DNA of 64,000 nucleotides, from the NCBI RefSeq assembly GCF_002095535.1, contig NZ_MLJI01000001.1, forward strand, positions 2,221,832 to 2,285,831. The letters are read 5' to 3'. This document shows, piece after piece, positions 36,821-46,268 of this stretch. This DNA comes from Pantoea cypripedii. Its GTDB lineage: Bacteria; Pseudomonadota; Gammaproteobacteria; Enterobacterales; Enterobacteriaceae. Below the pieces are notes generated by a model, which saw only the letters and a program-made list of their open reading frames with translations, ran no database searches and had not been told where the DNA came from. The stretch's first letter is position 1; every line of letters starts with the position of its first letter. The translations under genes and the position numbers were made by a program.

Positions 36821-37786
36821 ATGATCATCTATATATTGCGTCGCCTGCTGTTGTTGATCATCACGCTGTTTTTGCTGTCGCTGGTCAGCTTCAGCCTGAG
36901 TTATTTCACCCCCAATGCCCCGCTGGAAGGCGCGTCCTTGTTTGATGCCTGGTGGTTCTGGTTTAAGGGGTTGCTTCAGTTTGATTTTGGTGTGTCCAGC
37001 ACCAATGGCCAGTCGATTGATATCCAGCTGCGCGAGGTGTTTCCCGCCACGCTGGAGCTGTGCGTTCTGGCTTTTATGCTGGCGCTGATGGTCGGGATAC
37101 CTCTCGGAATCTGTGCCGGGGTGATGCGTAATAAATGGCAGGACAAAGCGATTAGCGCGCTGGCGCTGCTCGGCTTCTCGATGCCGGTGTTCTGGCTGGC
37201 GCTACTCTTCACGATGTTTTTCTCGTTGACCCTCGGCTGGTTACCGGTATCTGGCCGCTTTGATTTGCTCTATCCGGTGCAGAACGTCACGGGTTTCGCG
37301 CTGATTGATGCCTGGCTGAGTCATTCACCGTGGCGGCATGAGATGCTGATCAGCACCCTGAACCATATGATCCTGCCGGTGGTGGTGTTGGCCGTTGCCC
37401 CGACCACTGAAGTGATTCGCCTGTTGCGCAGCAGCACCAGCGAGGTGATGGATAAAAACTACGTTAAAGCGGCGGCAACGCGTGGGCTGTCGCGTTTTAC
37501 CGTTATCCGCCGCCATGTGCTGCATAACGCGCTGCCGCCGGTGATCCCCCGTCTGGGTTTGCAGTTCTCCACCATGCTGACGCTGGCGATGATTACGGAA
37601 GTGGTGTTCAACTGGCCGGGCCTGGGGCGCTGGCTGATCAATGCTATTCGCCAGCAGGATTATGCCGCAATTTCTGCCGGTGTGATGGTGGTAGGCGGCC
37701 TGGTGATCGTGGTTAACGTGCTGTCAGATATTGTCGGCGCAGCGCTTAACCCGTTGAAACATAAGGAATGGTATGCCCTACGATAA
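36821..37786 (+). CDS. sapB: SapB permease
   Basis: 321-residue inner-membrane permease with an N-terminal helix and a binding-protein-dependent transport domain; EAA-type loop [20 protein letters not shown] near residues 220-240. It starts 2 nt after sapA and overlaps sapC by 14 nt. Confidence 0.95.
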   Translation: MIIYILRRLLLLIITLFLLSLVSFSLSYFTPNAPLEGASLFDAWWFWFKGLLQFDFGVSSTNGQSIDIQLREVFPATLELCVLAFMLALMVGIPLGICAGVMRNKWQDKAISALALLGFSMPVFWLALLFTMFFSLTLGWLPVSGRFDLLYPVQNVTGFALIDAWLSHSPWRHEMLISTLNHMILPVVVLAVAPTTEVIRLLRSSTSEVMDKNYVKAAATRGLSRFTVIRRHVLHNALPPVIPRLGLQFSTMLTLAMITEVVFNWPGLGRWLINAIRQQDYAAISAGVMVVGGLVIVVNVLSDIVGAALNPLKHKEWYALR

Positions 37787-38663
37787 TATCTACGCCGAAA
37801 AACGGCAGCCCGGCACCTTCCGACTCAGCTGGCAGCGCTTCTATCACGACACCAGCGCAATGATCGGCTTATATGGCTTCGGTGCCATCCTGTTTCTGTG
37901 TCTGTTTGGCGGCCTGCTGGCGCCTTACGGTATCGATCAGCAGTTCCTTGGCTATCAGTTGCTACCGCCCTCATGGTCACGCTATGGCGATGTCTCGTTC
38001 TTCCTTGGCACTGACGATTTGGGGCGCGATGTCCTCAGCCGGTTGCTGAGCGGCGTGACGCCAACCGTGGGTTCGGCGATTCTGGTTACGCTGCTGGCGG
38101 CGATCTGCGCGCTGGTGCTCGGCGTGCTGGCTGGCATTACCCACGGTCTGCGTTCGGCGGTGATGAACCACGTGCTGGATACGCTGCTGTCGATCCCCTC
38201 GTTGCTGCTGGCGATCATTGTGGTGGCGTTTCTTGGCCCACGGCTGGAACACGCCATGCTGGCCGTGTGGCTGGCGCTGATCCCGCGTCTGGTGCGCGAA
38301 ATCTACACCGCCGTGCACGATGAGATGGAAAAAGAATACGTGGTGGCACTTCGTCTGGATGGAGCACGTAACTTCAATATCCTGTGGAGCGCGGTATTGC
38401 CCAACGTCCTGCCGCTGCTGGTAAGTGAATTTACGCGTTCGCTGTCGATGGCGATTCTCGATATCGCCGCGCTCGGTTTTCTCGATCTTGGCGCACAGCT
38501 GCCTTCGCCCGAATGGGGCGCGATGCTGGGTGACTCGCTGGAACTGATTTACGTTGCCCCCTGGACAGTAATGTTGCCGGGTGCTGCACTGATGGTGAGT
38601 GTATTGATTGTTAACCTGCTGGGCGATGGCATCCGTCGCGCCGTAGAAGCGGGAGCTGAATAA
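37773..38663 (+). CDS. sapC: SapC permease
   Basis: 296-residue inner-membrane permease, second channel subunit. Dpp/Opp C-type N-terminal region, [17 protein letters not shown] near residue 75, and EAA loop [20 protein letters not shown]. Overlaps sapB by 14 nt and sapD by 1 nt. Confidence 0.95.
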   Translation: MPYDNIYAEKRQPGTFRLSWQRFYHDTSAMIGLYGFGAILFLCLFGGLLAPYGIDQQFLGYQLLPPSWSRYGDVSFFLGTDDLGRDVLSRLLSGVTPTVGSAILVTLLAAICALVLGVLAGITHGLRSAVMNHVLDTLLSIPSLLLAIIVVAFLGPRLEHAMLAVWLALIPRLVREIYTAVHDEMEKEYVVALRLDGARNFNILWSAVLPNVLPLLVSEFTRSLSMAILDIAALGFLDLGAQLPSPEWGAMLGDSLELIYVAPWTVMLPGAALMVSVLIVNLLGDGIRRAVEAGAE

Positions 38664-39658
38664 TGCCGTTACTTGATATCCGCAATCTGACCATCGAATT
38701 TATGACCGCAGAAGGCCCGGTCAAGGCGGTCGATCGCATCAATCTGACCCTCACCGAAGGCGAAGTACGTGGCCTGGTGGGCGAATCCGGTTCCGGCAAG
38801 AGCCTGGTCGCCAAAGCCATCTGCGGCGTCACCAAAGATAACTGGCGCGTCACCGCTGACCGTATGCGCTTCGACGATATCGATCTGCTGCGCCTGTCCC
38901 CGCGCGAACGCCGTCGTATTGTCGGTCATAATGTATCGATGATTTTCCAGGAACCGCAGTCCTGTCTTGACCCCTCGGAAAGTATTGGCCGCCAGCTGAT
39001 GCAGGCGATACCACGCTGGACATTTAAAGGCCACTGGTATCAGCGTCTGTGGTTCTGGCGCAAAGCGCGCGCCATTGAGCTGCTGCATCGCGTCGGTATC
39101 AAAGATCATAAAGACATCATGCGCAGCTTTCCTTACGAGCTGACCGAGGGTGAATGCCAGAAAGTGATGATTGCTATCGCCCTGGCGAACCAGCCACGGT
39201 TGTTGATTGCCGATGAGCCGACTAACGCCATGGAACCGACCACCCAGGCGCAGATTTTCCGCCTGCTCAGCCGCCTCAATCAGAACAACAACACCACCAT
39301 TCTGCTGATCAGCCATGATTTGCGCACCATGAGCCAATGGGCCGATCGCATCAACGTGATGTATTGCGGCCAGACGGTGGAAACCGCGCAGAGTGATGAT
39401 CTGATGGGGACGCCCCATCATCCTTATACCCAGGCGCTAATCCGCGCAATGCCGGATTTTGGTAGTGCCCTGCCGCACAAAAGCCGTCTGAATACCTTGT
39501 CCGGCGCGATCCCATCGCTGGAACATTTACCGATTGGCTGCCGTCTTGGCCCGCGCTGCCCGTATGCGCAGCGTAAATGCATCGAAACACCGCGTCTTAG
39601 CGGCAATAAAGCGCATCTGTTCGCCTGTCACTTCCCGCTGAATATGGAGGGTCAGTAA
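38663..39658 (+). CDS. sapD: SapD ATP-binding subunit
   Basis: 331-residue ABC ATPase. Walker A GESGSGKS (about residues 39-46) and Walker B LLIADEP. The ABC signature is the unusual LTEGECQ in place of LSGGQ, as it is in E. coli SapD. C-terminal oligopeptide-transporter extension with [14 protein letters not shown], a possible Fe-S or disulfide region. In E. coli SapD also supports Trk potassium uptake. Confidence 0.95.
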   Translation: MPLLDIRNLTIEFMTAEGPVKAVDRINLTLTEGEVRGLVGESGSGKSLVAKAICGVTKDNWRVTADRMRFDDIDLLRLSPRERRRIVGHNVSMIFQEPQSCLDPSESIGRQLMQAIPRWTFKGHWYQRLWFWRKARAIELLHRVGIKDHKDIMRSFPYELTEGECQKVMIAIALANQPRLLIADEPTNAMEPTTQAQIFRLLSRLNQNNNTTILLISHDLRTMSQWADRINVMYCGQTVETAQSDDLMGTPHHPYTQALIRAMPDFGSALPHKSRLNTLSGAIPSLEHLPIGCRLGPRCPYAQRKCIETPRLSGNKAHLFACHFPLNMEGQ

Positions 39659-39660
39659 AC

Positions 39661-40464
39661 ATGGAAACGTTGCTGGAAGTGCGCAATCTGAGCAAAACCT
39701 TCCGTTACCGTACCGGTTTGTTTCGCCGCCAGCATGTTGAGGCGGTGAAGGAGGTCAGTTTTACCCTGCGCGAAAAACAGACGCTGGCGATTATCGGAGA
39801 AAATGGTTCCGGTAAATCCACGCTGGCGAAGATGCTGAGCGGCATGGTGCCACCCACGGATGGACAAATCCTGATTGACGATCATCCGCTGGAGTATGGC
39901 GATTATGGTTATCGTAGCCAGCGCATCCGCATGATTTTCCAGGACCCGACCACCTCGCTGAATCCACGCCAGCGCGTCAGTCAAATCCTTGATTTCCCGC
40001 TGCGCCTGAATACCGATTTGGATGACGACGCGCGGGAAAAACGCATCATTGCCACGCTGCGCCAGGTGGGCTTATTACGCGATCATGCCGGTTACTATCC
40101 CCATATGCTGGCTCCGGGGCAGAAACAACGTCTGGCGCTGGCACGTGCCTTAATCCTGCAACCCAAAGTGATTGTCGCCGATGAAGCGCTGGCTTCGCTG
40201 GATATGACCATGCGTTCTCAGCTGGTGAATCTGATGCTGGAACTCCAGGAGAAGCACGGTATCTCCTATATTTATGTCACCCAGCACATCGGCATGATGA
40301 AGCACATCAGCGATCAGGTGCTGGTGATGCATCAGGGCGAAGTGGTGGAACGTGGCGGCACCGCCGATGTGCTGGCCTCCCCGCTGCACGAACTGACCAA
40401 ACGGTTGATCGCCAGCCATTTTGGTGAAGCCCTGACCGCCGAAGCCTGGCGGCGTGAGCGTTGA
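39661..40464 (+). CDS. sapF: SapF ATP-binding subunit
   Basis: 267-residue ABC ATPase, partner of SapD. Walker A GENGSGKST (about residues 46-54), Walker B VIVADEAL, signature variant MLAPGQKQRLALARAL (LAPGQ rather than LSGGQ). Starts 2 nt after sapD; last gene of the operon. Confidence 0.95.
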   Translation: METLLEVRNLSKTFRYRTGLFRRQHVEAVKEVSFTLREKQTLAIIGENGSGKSTLAKMLSGMVPPTDGQILIDDHPLEYGDYGYRSQRIRMIFQDPTTSLNPRQRVSQILDFPLRLNTDLDDDAREKRIIATLRQVGLLRDHAGYYPHMLAPGQKQRLALARALILQPKVIVADEALASLDMTMRSQLVNLMLELQEKHGISYIYVTQHIGMMKHISDQVLVMHQGEVVERGGTADVLASPLHELTKRLIASHFGEALTAEAWRRER

Positions 40465-40487
40465 TTGTTCACTGCGTCGCGGAAAAC

Positions 40488-40504
40488 GCGGCGCGATTTA
40501 CCGC
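40488..40504. repeat. Degenerate inverted copy of the palindromic repeat
   Basis: GCGGCGCGATTTACCGC matches the reverse complement of the repeat at 4344 and 41432 over 17 nt with one mismatch; the mismatch breaks the palindrome. Confidence 0.5.
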
Positions 40505-40605
40505 ATTTGACAGAGACGTGCTAGAATCCGCACGTCGATTAACGTCGGTCGCGCACTTTTTAACCATTGCGGCCGCCAACAACAATGACCATAAGGATTA
40601 CAGCT

Positions 40606-41394
40606 ATGGGTTTTCTTTCCGGTAAGCGCATTCTGATTACTGGCGTTGCCAGTAAACTTTCCATTGCCTACGGTATTGCGCAGGCGATGCACAAACAGGG
40701 CGCAGAGCTGGCTTTCACCTACCAAAACGACAAACTGAAAGGTCGTGTGGAAGAGTTTGCTAAAGACTTGGGTTCAGACATTGTTCTGCCGTGCGATGTG
40801 GCAGAAGACGAGAGCATCACTGCGCTGTTCACCGAACTGGCAAAAACCTGGCCAAAATTTGACGGTTTCGTTCACTCCATCGGTTTCGCTCCGGGCGACC
40901 AGCTGGATGGCGACTATGTAAACGCCGTTACCCGTGAAGGCTTCAAAATCGCTCACGACATCAGCGCCTACAGCTTTGTTGCTATGGCGAAAGAGTGCCG
41001 TGCGATGCTGAACCCGAATTCAGCGCTGCTGACCCTGTCTTATCTGGGTGCTGAGCGCGCCATCCCGAACTACAACGTGATGGGTCTGGCTAAAGCGTCT
41101 CTGGAAGCTAACGTACGCTACATGGCGAACGCGATGGGTCCGGAAGGTGTGCGTGTTAACGCCGTGTCTGCGGGTCCGATCCGTACACTGGCTGCCTCTG
41201 GCATCAAAGATTTCCGTAAGATGCTGGCACATTGCGAAGCCGTTACCCCGATTCGCCGTACTGTGACCATCGAAGACGTAGGTAACTCTGCGGCCTTCCT
41301 GTGTTCTGACCTGGCGGGTGGTATCACGGGTGAAGTGGTACACGTTGATGGCGGCTTCAGCATTGCCGCGATGAACGAGCTGGAACTGAAATAA
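40606..41394 (+). CDS. fabI: Enoyl-[acyl-carrier-protein] reductase (NADH) FabI
   Basis: 262-residue short-chain dehydrogenase that completes each cycle of fatty acid elongation; the E. coli length is the same. Catalytic Tyr156 and Lys163 (NYNVMGLAK). Gly93 in SIGFAPGD is the wild-type, triclosan-sensitive residue. The ATG at 40606 follows ATAAGGATTACAGCT. Between sapF and yciW, as in E. coli. Confidence 0.98.
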   Translation: MGFLSGKRILITGVASKLSIAYGIAQAMHKQGAELAFTYQNDKLKGRVEEFAKDLGSDIVLPCDVAEDESITALFTELAKTWPKFDGFVHSIGFAPGDQLDGDYVNAVTREGFKIAHDISAYSFVAMAKECRAMLNPNSALLTLSYLGAERAIPNYNVMGLAKASLEANVRYMANAMGPEGVRVNAVSAGPIRTLAASGIKDFRKMLAHCEAVTPIRRTVTIEDVGNSAAFLCSDLAGGITGEVVHVDGGFSIAAMNELELK

Positions 41395-41402
41395 GTTCCT
41401 GA

Positions 41403-41428
41403 GGGCGAGCCTGGCTCGCCCTTTTTAT
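41403..41428 (+). terminator. Terminator of fabI
   Basis: 8-bp stem GGGCGAGC / GCTCGCCC with a 3-nt loop, followed by TTTTTATTT. Confidence 0.9.
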
Positions 41429-41431
41429 TTT

Positions 41432-41460
41432 AAAATCCGCGCGATAAATCGCGCCGCTAC
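41432..41460. repeat. Dispersed palindromic repeat, copy 2
   Basis: 29 nt identical to 4344-4372 except one base (T for C at the fifth position), including the perfect GCGCGAT-AA-ATCGCGC palindrome. It lies directly after the fabI terminator. Confidence 0.75.
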
Positions 41461-41611
41461 TTCCCCCTTATACATTCTTGCTATTAATTATCACCGATCA
41501 TTCTTTTGCCCCGGACAGCCCTTCGGCGACGATAAGCTAGCCCTTCGGTGCGCGCCCGTTTTCGGATTGCGGCCACCGCTACCGAGTCCGTTTTTTGCAA
41601 AAGGAATGACC

Positions 41612-42724
41612 ATGGAACAACGCCGTTCTCCAGGCCATGACCAGTGGTTTTACGAAAGTCAGACCCGCCCGCAACATAGCGCTGCGGCACCGCTGGTCCC
41701 TGAAGCTGCCCATATCGAGGATCGTTTTCTGCTCGGTTTGCAGCAGGAAGCGACCGCCTTACAGCCGTTGTTTATTCGCTTTCAACCCGCCCTGCTGGCG
41801 GCGCGCGATCTCAGCCAAATTCTGTTTCCCGATACCCTAAGCCCCACCCTAACACATACCCTGACGCTGTATGACCGTCTCAGCACCGCGCTGACCGTGG
41901 CACAGGTGGCGGGCGTGCAACGCTTATGCAATCACTATGCCGCGCGACTGAACCCGCTGCCAGGTCCGGACTCCTCCAGAGAAAGTAATAACCGGCTGAC
42001 GCAGATCACCCAGTACGCGCGCCAGCTGGCAATGCAACCGGCGCTGATTGCTGCCAGCAGTATCAGCGCGCTGGATGCCGTCGGCCTGACCGAACCGGAT
42101 ATCGTCACCCTTAATCAACTGGTGGGCTTTGTCAGCTATCAGGCGCGCGTGGTTGCCGGATTACAGGCGATGATCGGCCTGCCGGTACGCTGGATCCCCG
42201 GCGTATCGCCACCACCTGATGCCGACGCCGCATTGTTTCAGCAACCCTCCCACTGGCAGCACGCGCTGAAACCGGTCGAGCTGCGTTATGCCACGGCGGA
42301 ACAGCTGGCGGCCATCACCTTTTGTCAGGGCATCGATGGGCTGGACGACGCGGTGTGGTTGCTGGTACATGATGCCCAGGCCTTGTACGGCTGGGCGACG
42401 TTGCATCAACGTTTAAGCGAGCATTTTGACGCGGATGAGGTTCAGGTGCAGGCGGTGAGCGCACGAATTCTCGGCTGCCAGCGCCAGTTTGATCGCCATG
42501 CCGGAGAGAAGCGCGACACGCTGATTAATGAGATTGCCGGTGACGAGCCGCTCACCGCGTTGAGCGCACAGCTTACCCGGCTGCCTGAGCGTTTTAGCGC
42601 TGCCCATCTGCAACCGCTGCTCAATGCCGGTTGGGGAACAGAAAAGATCTTTACCCTGCTCCAGGCGGTGGCGCTGGCAAACTGGCAGGACCGCCTGCTG
42701 ATGGCGCTGGGCGAGACACGTTAA
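41612..42724 (+). CDS. yciW: YciW, CMD/AhpD-like domain protein
   Basis: 370 residues, resembling E. coli YciW at the N-terminus (MEQRRSPGHDQWFYESQT) and in LFPDTLSPTLTHTLTLYDRL and SSRESNNRLTQITQYARQLA. Carboxymuconolactone-decarboxylase/AhpD-like helical core near residues 170-200 (LNQLVGFVSYQARVVAGLQA), without the redox CxxC of AhpD. The ATG at 41612 has AAAGGA 6 nt upstream; an ATG at 41606 lies on top of that site. Linked to cysteine metabolism in E. coli; reaction unknown. The 3' end overlaps a convergent gene by 4 nt. Confidence 0.85.
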   Translation: MEQRRSPGHDQWFYESQTRPQHSAAAPLVPEAAHIEDRFLLGLQQEATALQPLFIRFQPALLAARDLSQILFPDTLSPTLTHTLTLYDRLSTALTVAQVAGVQRLCNHYAARLNPLPGPDSSRESNNRLTQITQYARQLAMQPALIAASSISALDAVGLTEPDIVTLNQLVGFVSYQARVVAGLQAMIGLPVRWIPGVSPPPDADAALFQQPSHWQHALKPVELRYATAEQLAAITFCQGIDGLDDAVWLLVHDAQALYGWATLHQRLSEHFDADEVQVQAVSARILGCQRQFDRHAGEKRDTLINEIAGDEPLTALSAQLTRLPERFSAAHLQPLLNAGWGTEKIFTLLQAVALANWQDRLLMALGETR

Positions 42725-43617
42725 TCGGGCAAATGCCCACGCGCTTCATCGAAAAAATGCTGAGCCAGCGGCGTTGCCCGGCCTGGCTCAGCAATCACCA
42801 GCGCCGCCTGACGTCCCATCGGCGCGATCTCAATTGGCCGACGTTGCAGATTTTGCAGCATTTCTGGCAACAGATGCCCACAGGGCGAGACCATCACCCC
42901 TAACCCCACCTGCGCGCTTTGCAGCAGTTGCATGATTGACGCACTCTCAACAATCACCCGTGGCTGGAGCCCAGCCGCGCGCAGCTGGCTATCGAGATAA
43001 CGGCGGAAATAGCGTGTCGGTTCAGCGAGACACAGCGGCTGGGTAGCAAGCAGCGCCAGATCAAGCGTCTGATGTGCCAGCAACGCGGGGAAAACCTCGG
43101 GATTGAACACCGCCTCGACGCCGCGATCCTTCAATAGCGCCGTCTGGAAATGCAGTTCACGCAGGGCATTGAGTTCAAAAAAACCGATGCCGCCATCCAC
43201 CGTATGGCTGTTCAGCGCATCCAGCAACTGATCGGCGCTCATTGCCGACACGCGATAATCCAACTGCGGATAGCGTGCCTCAACCGCCTTCAGCAGCGCC
43301 GGTAGCGCCACACTGCACTGCGGCATCACCCCGAGACGCAGGGTGCCATTCACACCGTGTTTCAGCGATTCAACTTCCAGCTTAAGTCCCTGATACACCG
43401 AGACGATTTCCCGCGCCCAGGCCAGTACCCGCTCACCTTCCGGGGTAAAGCCATCAAAGTTGTTGCTGCGGTTGATCAGCGACAGACCCAGCTCGCGTTC
43501 AAGATTTTTCAGGCGCATCGATAGCGTCGGCTGGCTGACAAAGCTGGCCTCCGCTGCCCGGCCAAAGTGGCGCTCACGTTCCAGATTGCAAAGATAAATT
43601 AACTGTTTGATATCCAT
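42721..43617 (-). CDS. LysR-family transcription regulator
   Basis: 298 residues. N-terminal winged HTH (residues 1-60; MDIKQLIYLCNLERERHFGR and SQPTLSMRLKNLERELG) and a substrate-binding effector domain (from about residue 90). It lies 14 nt downstream of a YoaK-like membrane gene on the same strand, so its target may be that gene or the adjacent PTS. First visible gene of an accessory block absent from E. coli here. Effector unknown. Confidence 0.9.
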   Translation of the reverse strand: MDIKQLIYLCNLERERHFGRAAEASFVSQPTLSMRLKNLERELGLSLINRSNNFDGFTPEGERVLAWAREIVSVYQGLKLEVESLKHGVNGTLRLGVMPQCSVALPALLKAVEARYPQLDYRVSAMSADQLLDALNSHTVDGGIGFFELNALRELHFQTALLKDRGVEAVFNPEVFPALLAHQTLDLALLATQPLCLAEPTRYFRRYLDSQLRAAGLQPRVIVESASIMQLLQSAQVGLGVMVSPCGHLLPEMLQNLQRRPIEIAPMGRQAALVIAEPGRATPLAQHFFDEARGHLPD

Positions 43618-43631
43618 GTATTTTCACAAAA

Positions 43632-44351
43632 TTACAGCGACACCTGGCGTGCGCGTCTGAGGGCGGTCAGAGACATCATCGTCAACATCAGGCCGATCAT
43701 TAATAACAATTTAAAACTGATGGCCTTCAGCAGCACGATACCCACCACCCCGCCGCCAAGGAACGCCAGCACCGTGTACAGATGCAGCTTCAGCCGCTCA
43801 ATATATAACGGCGCATCTTTAGGCGATTCCTTGCGCCGCAGCACATCAAATAACATCGCCAGCTCGATACCGATATCCGTCGAGGTGCCGGAAACATGGG
43901 TGGTTCTGACGCGTGCGTTAGAAATTCGCGTTACCACCGCGTTTTGCAGTCCGAGCAGAAAACTCAGGCTGAAAATCAGCTGCACCCCGGAATCACCGTT
44001 AGGAAACCAGCTCTCCAGCACGCCCAGCACCAGTAACGCGATGCCTTCGATAAAAATATTGATGGCGTAAATGCCACGAATTTCACGCCGCCGTCCGGCG
44101 TTGATAATCAGGGTTGAGACCGAGGAGCCCGCAATAAATAGCAGGATAATCAGTAGAAAAAACAGGCCGATATGCAGGTCAACTTTTGCCAGATGATCCG
44201 ATAACAGCGAGACGTTACCGGTCATATTGGCGGAGAAAAAACCCACGGTTTCGAACGCTGCCGTGTTCAGTGCGCCAGCCACGGCCGCAAGGGTACAGGC
44301 CAGACTACGGTCGGTATTATAGGTTCTGGAACTCTCAGTGCTTACCAGCAT
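43632..44351 (-). CDS. YoaK-like DUF1275 membrane protein
   Basis: 239 residues with about six membrane helices and the DUF1275 hallmarks GALNTAAFETVGFFSANMTG and GLQNAVVTRISNARVRTTHV. The start at 44351 has AGGGAA 7 nt upstream; a longer TTG reading to 44435 overlaps the PTS gene and lacks a ribosome site. Lies 80 nt downstream of the PTS gene, same strand. Transport role suspected from topology; substrate unknown. Confidence 0.82.
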   Translation of the reverse strand: MLVSTESSRTYNTDRSLACTLAAVAGALNTAAFETVGFFSANMTGNVSLLSDHLAKVDLHIGLFFLLIILLFIAGSSVSTLIINAGRRREIRGIYAINIFIEGIALLVLGVLESWFPNGDSGVQLIFSLSFLLGLQNAVVTRISNARVRTTHVSGTSTDIGIELAMLFDVLRRKESPKDAPLYIERLKLHLYTVLAFLGGGVVGIVLLKAISFKLLLMIGLMLTMMSLTALRRARQVSL

Positions 44352-44431
44352 GGCATTTCCCTGACTACCATCAACCCGGCTATCATCCTGCCAGCGCTGA
44401 ATATTCTCAAGCGCTTCGGTTCTTTTTCCCG

Positions 44432-46021
44432 TCAAGCCACACCCAGCGCACTTTTCACTTCATTGGCGATCTTCTCCACCTGCGGGCCGTAAATCACCTG
44501 CACATCATGCTCGCTGACCCGGTTCACGCCATTCGCGCCGGTGGTCATCAGCGTCTGATCGACAACTTCATTCATCTGCTTAACGCGCACCCGCAGACGG
44601 GTAAAACAGCAATCGACATCCTCGATATTGGCCTCCCCACCCAGCCCGCTGATGATCACTCTGGTGCGCTCGTCGGCCGCCACCTGCTCCGGCTTCTGCT
44701 CATCCTCAGATTCGCGCCCTGGGGTTTCTACCCTCATCCGCGTGATGATAAAACGGAAGCCATAGTAGTAAATCGGCACATAGATGACGCCGAGAACCAG
44801 TGTCCACCACCAGTGCGTTTTGCTGCCGCCGAGAATGCCAAACACCACCAGATCAATAGCACCGCCCTGCACGTTGCCAATCATCAAATGCAGCATCGAC
44901 ATCAGCATAAACGACAGGCCCATCAATAGCGCATGCAGGAAATACAGCACCGGTGACACAAATATAAAGCAAAACTCCAGCGGCTCGGTGATGCCGGTGG
45001 TAAACGAGGTGAGTGCACCGGCCAGCATCAATGCTTTGACGCGCTGCTTATGTTCCGGGCGGGCGGTGTGATAGATCGCCAGTGCGGCGGCGGGCAAGCC
45101 AAACATCATCACCGGAATCTTGCCCTGCGCGAGGAATTGGGTGGCGGTGCGTACCGTCTCATCCGGAATCGCCCCTGGGTTGGTCAGTGAGGTGTTGAAG
45201 ATATTCAAGGCTCCAACGATGGTCTGTCCATCCACGGTCGCCATGCCGCCAATTGGCGTGAAACGCACGGTTTCATTGAGGATATGATGCAAACCGGTCG
45301 GGATCAGCAGACGTTCGCAGGCACCAAGCAGAAACGCGCCGTACTGGCCGCTTTTGCCGATCATCTGCCCCACCCAGGCGATACCGGCACCGATGGTTGG
45401 CCAAATCAACGCCAGCAAGATTCCCACCAGCGGCAACACCACCACGGTGATAATCGGCACAAAACGTCGTCCACCAAAGAAGCTGATGGCGGTGGGTAGT
45501 TGCTGGGTATAAAAACGGTTATGCAATGCCACCGTAATCAGACCCGCAATCACCCCGCCGAGTACGCTCATGTTGTAGGTAAAAATGCCCAGCATCTCGA
45601 TATATTCCGCCGAGGTCATCATCGCCGTGGTTTGATCCATCCCCGACTGCTGCAGGGCGGCGGCGGTGGTGGTGGCCGCTGTCATGCCCTTCGCCGCCAG
45701 GGTGGTGCTGATGCCCACATTCATGGCGATAAAACCAATCACCGCGGCAAACGCAGCGGTAGGTTTCTCAGCTTTTGCCAGACCAATCGCACTGGCAACG
45801 GCAAAAAACACCGGTAGATTGGCAAATAACGCCCCCGCCACCTTACGAATAAATCCAATAATGAGCTGAGGGATTTGCATATGCGCGAAGGCATCGCCCG
45901 TAATCGCCGGGTTTTGCATCGCGGCGGCAAGACCGAGGAATATCCCGGCGGCGGCAATCACCGAGATAGGCATCATCAAGGCTTTACCGAAGGCGTGAAT
46001 TTGGCTGGCCATATTCTTCAT
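44432..46021 (-). CDS. Glucose-family PTS permease, fused EIIC-EIIB
   Basis: 529 residues. An N-terminal EIIC with about ten helices (GKALMMPISVIAAAGIFLGL; GITEPLEF near residue 340 is the sugar-binding GITE motif) and a C-terminal EIIB. The phosphorylation site is the second Cys in DVDCCFTRLR (Cys472). No EIIA is fused or nearby, so it would use a Crr-type EIIA. Similar to maltose/alpha-glucoside permeases, but the sugar cannot be named. A perfect 8-bp inverted repeat sits 16 nt upstream of the start. Confidence 0.85.
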   Translation of the reverse strand: MKNMASQIHAFGKALMMPISVIAAAGIFLGLAAAMQNPAITGDAFAHMQIPQLIIGFIRKVAGALFANLPVFFAVASAIGLAKAEKPTAAFAAVIGFIAMNVGISTTLAAKGMTAATTTAAALQQSGMDQTTAMMTSAEYIEMLGIFTYNMSVLGGVIAGLITVALHNRFYTQQLPTAISFFGGRRFVPIITVVVLPLVGILLALIWPTIGAGIAWVGQMIGKSGQYGAFLLGACERLLIPTGLHHILNETVRFTPIGGMATVDGQTIVGALNIFNTSLTNPGAIPDETVRTATQFLAQGKIPVMMFGLPAAALAIYHTARPEHKQRVKALMLAGALTSFTTGITEPLEFCFIFVSPVLYFLHALLMGLSFMLMSMLHLMIGNVQGGAIDLVVFGILGGSKTHWWWTLVLGVIYVPIYYYGFRFIITRMRVETPGRESEDEQKPEQVAADERTRVIISGLGGEANIEDVDCCFTRLRVRVKQMNEVVDQTLMTTGANGVNRVSEHDVQVIYGPQVEKIANEVKSALGVA

Positions 46022-46036
46022 GGTTCAGACCCTTGC

Positions 46037-46058
46037 AATAATTGAAAGTACAATTATT
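46037..46058. promoter_or_regulatory. Inverted repeat upstream of the PTS gene
   Basis: AATAATTG, 6-nt spacer, CAATTATT, ending 16 nt before the PTS start codon. Size and symmetry fit an operator for a dimeric sugar-responsive repressor overlapping the transcript start. No matching regulator family identified. Confidence 0.5.
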
Positions 46059-46268
46059 AGCCAGTTATTCACTGCACACGTAAAAGCCCGCCCGCAGTAG
46101 CCGGTAAAGTTTGAACCAGCTCACGCTTCTGTCCGATTAGCGCGATAAACGCCACCTATCGCACCATTAAGTCAATCAATTAGACAACTTTTGCTGTCAG
46201 TCGCACACTTTGCGTCAACAGTCGTCATATCCTGATAACAACTCCTAAACAATAAGCCTGCATTTACT

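Noticed and set aside
40465..40605. fabI promoter with TTGACA at 40506
   Set aside because: No -10 at the right spacing; TAGAAT is only 9 nt away. I could not assign a promoter with confidence.
41461..41611. Duplicated CCCTTCGG segments upstream of yciW as a riboswitch or attenuator
   Set aside because: No stable alternative stems or terminator could be drawn by eye.
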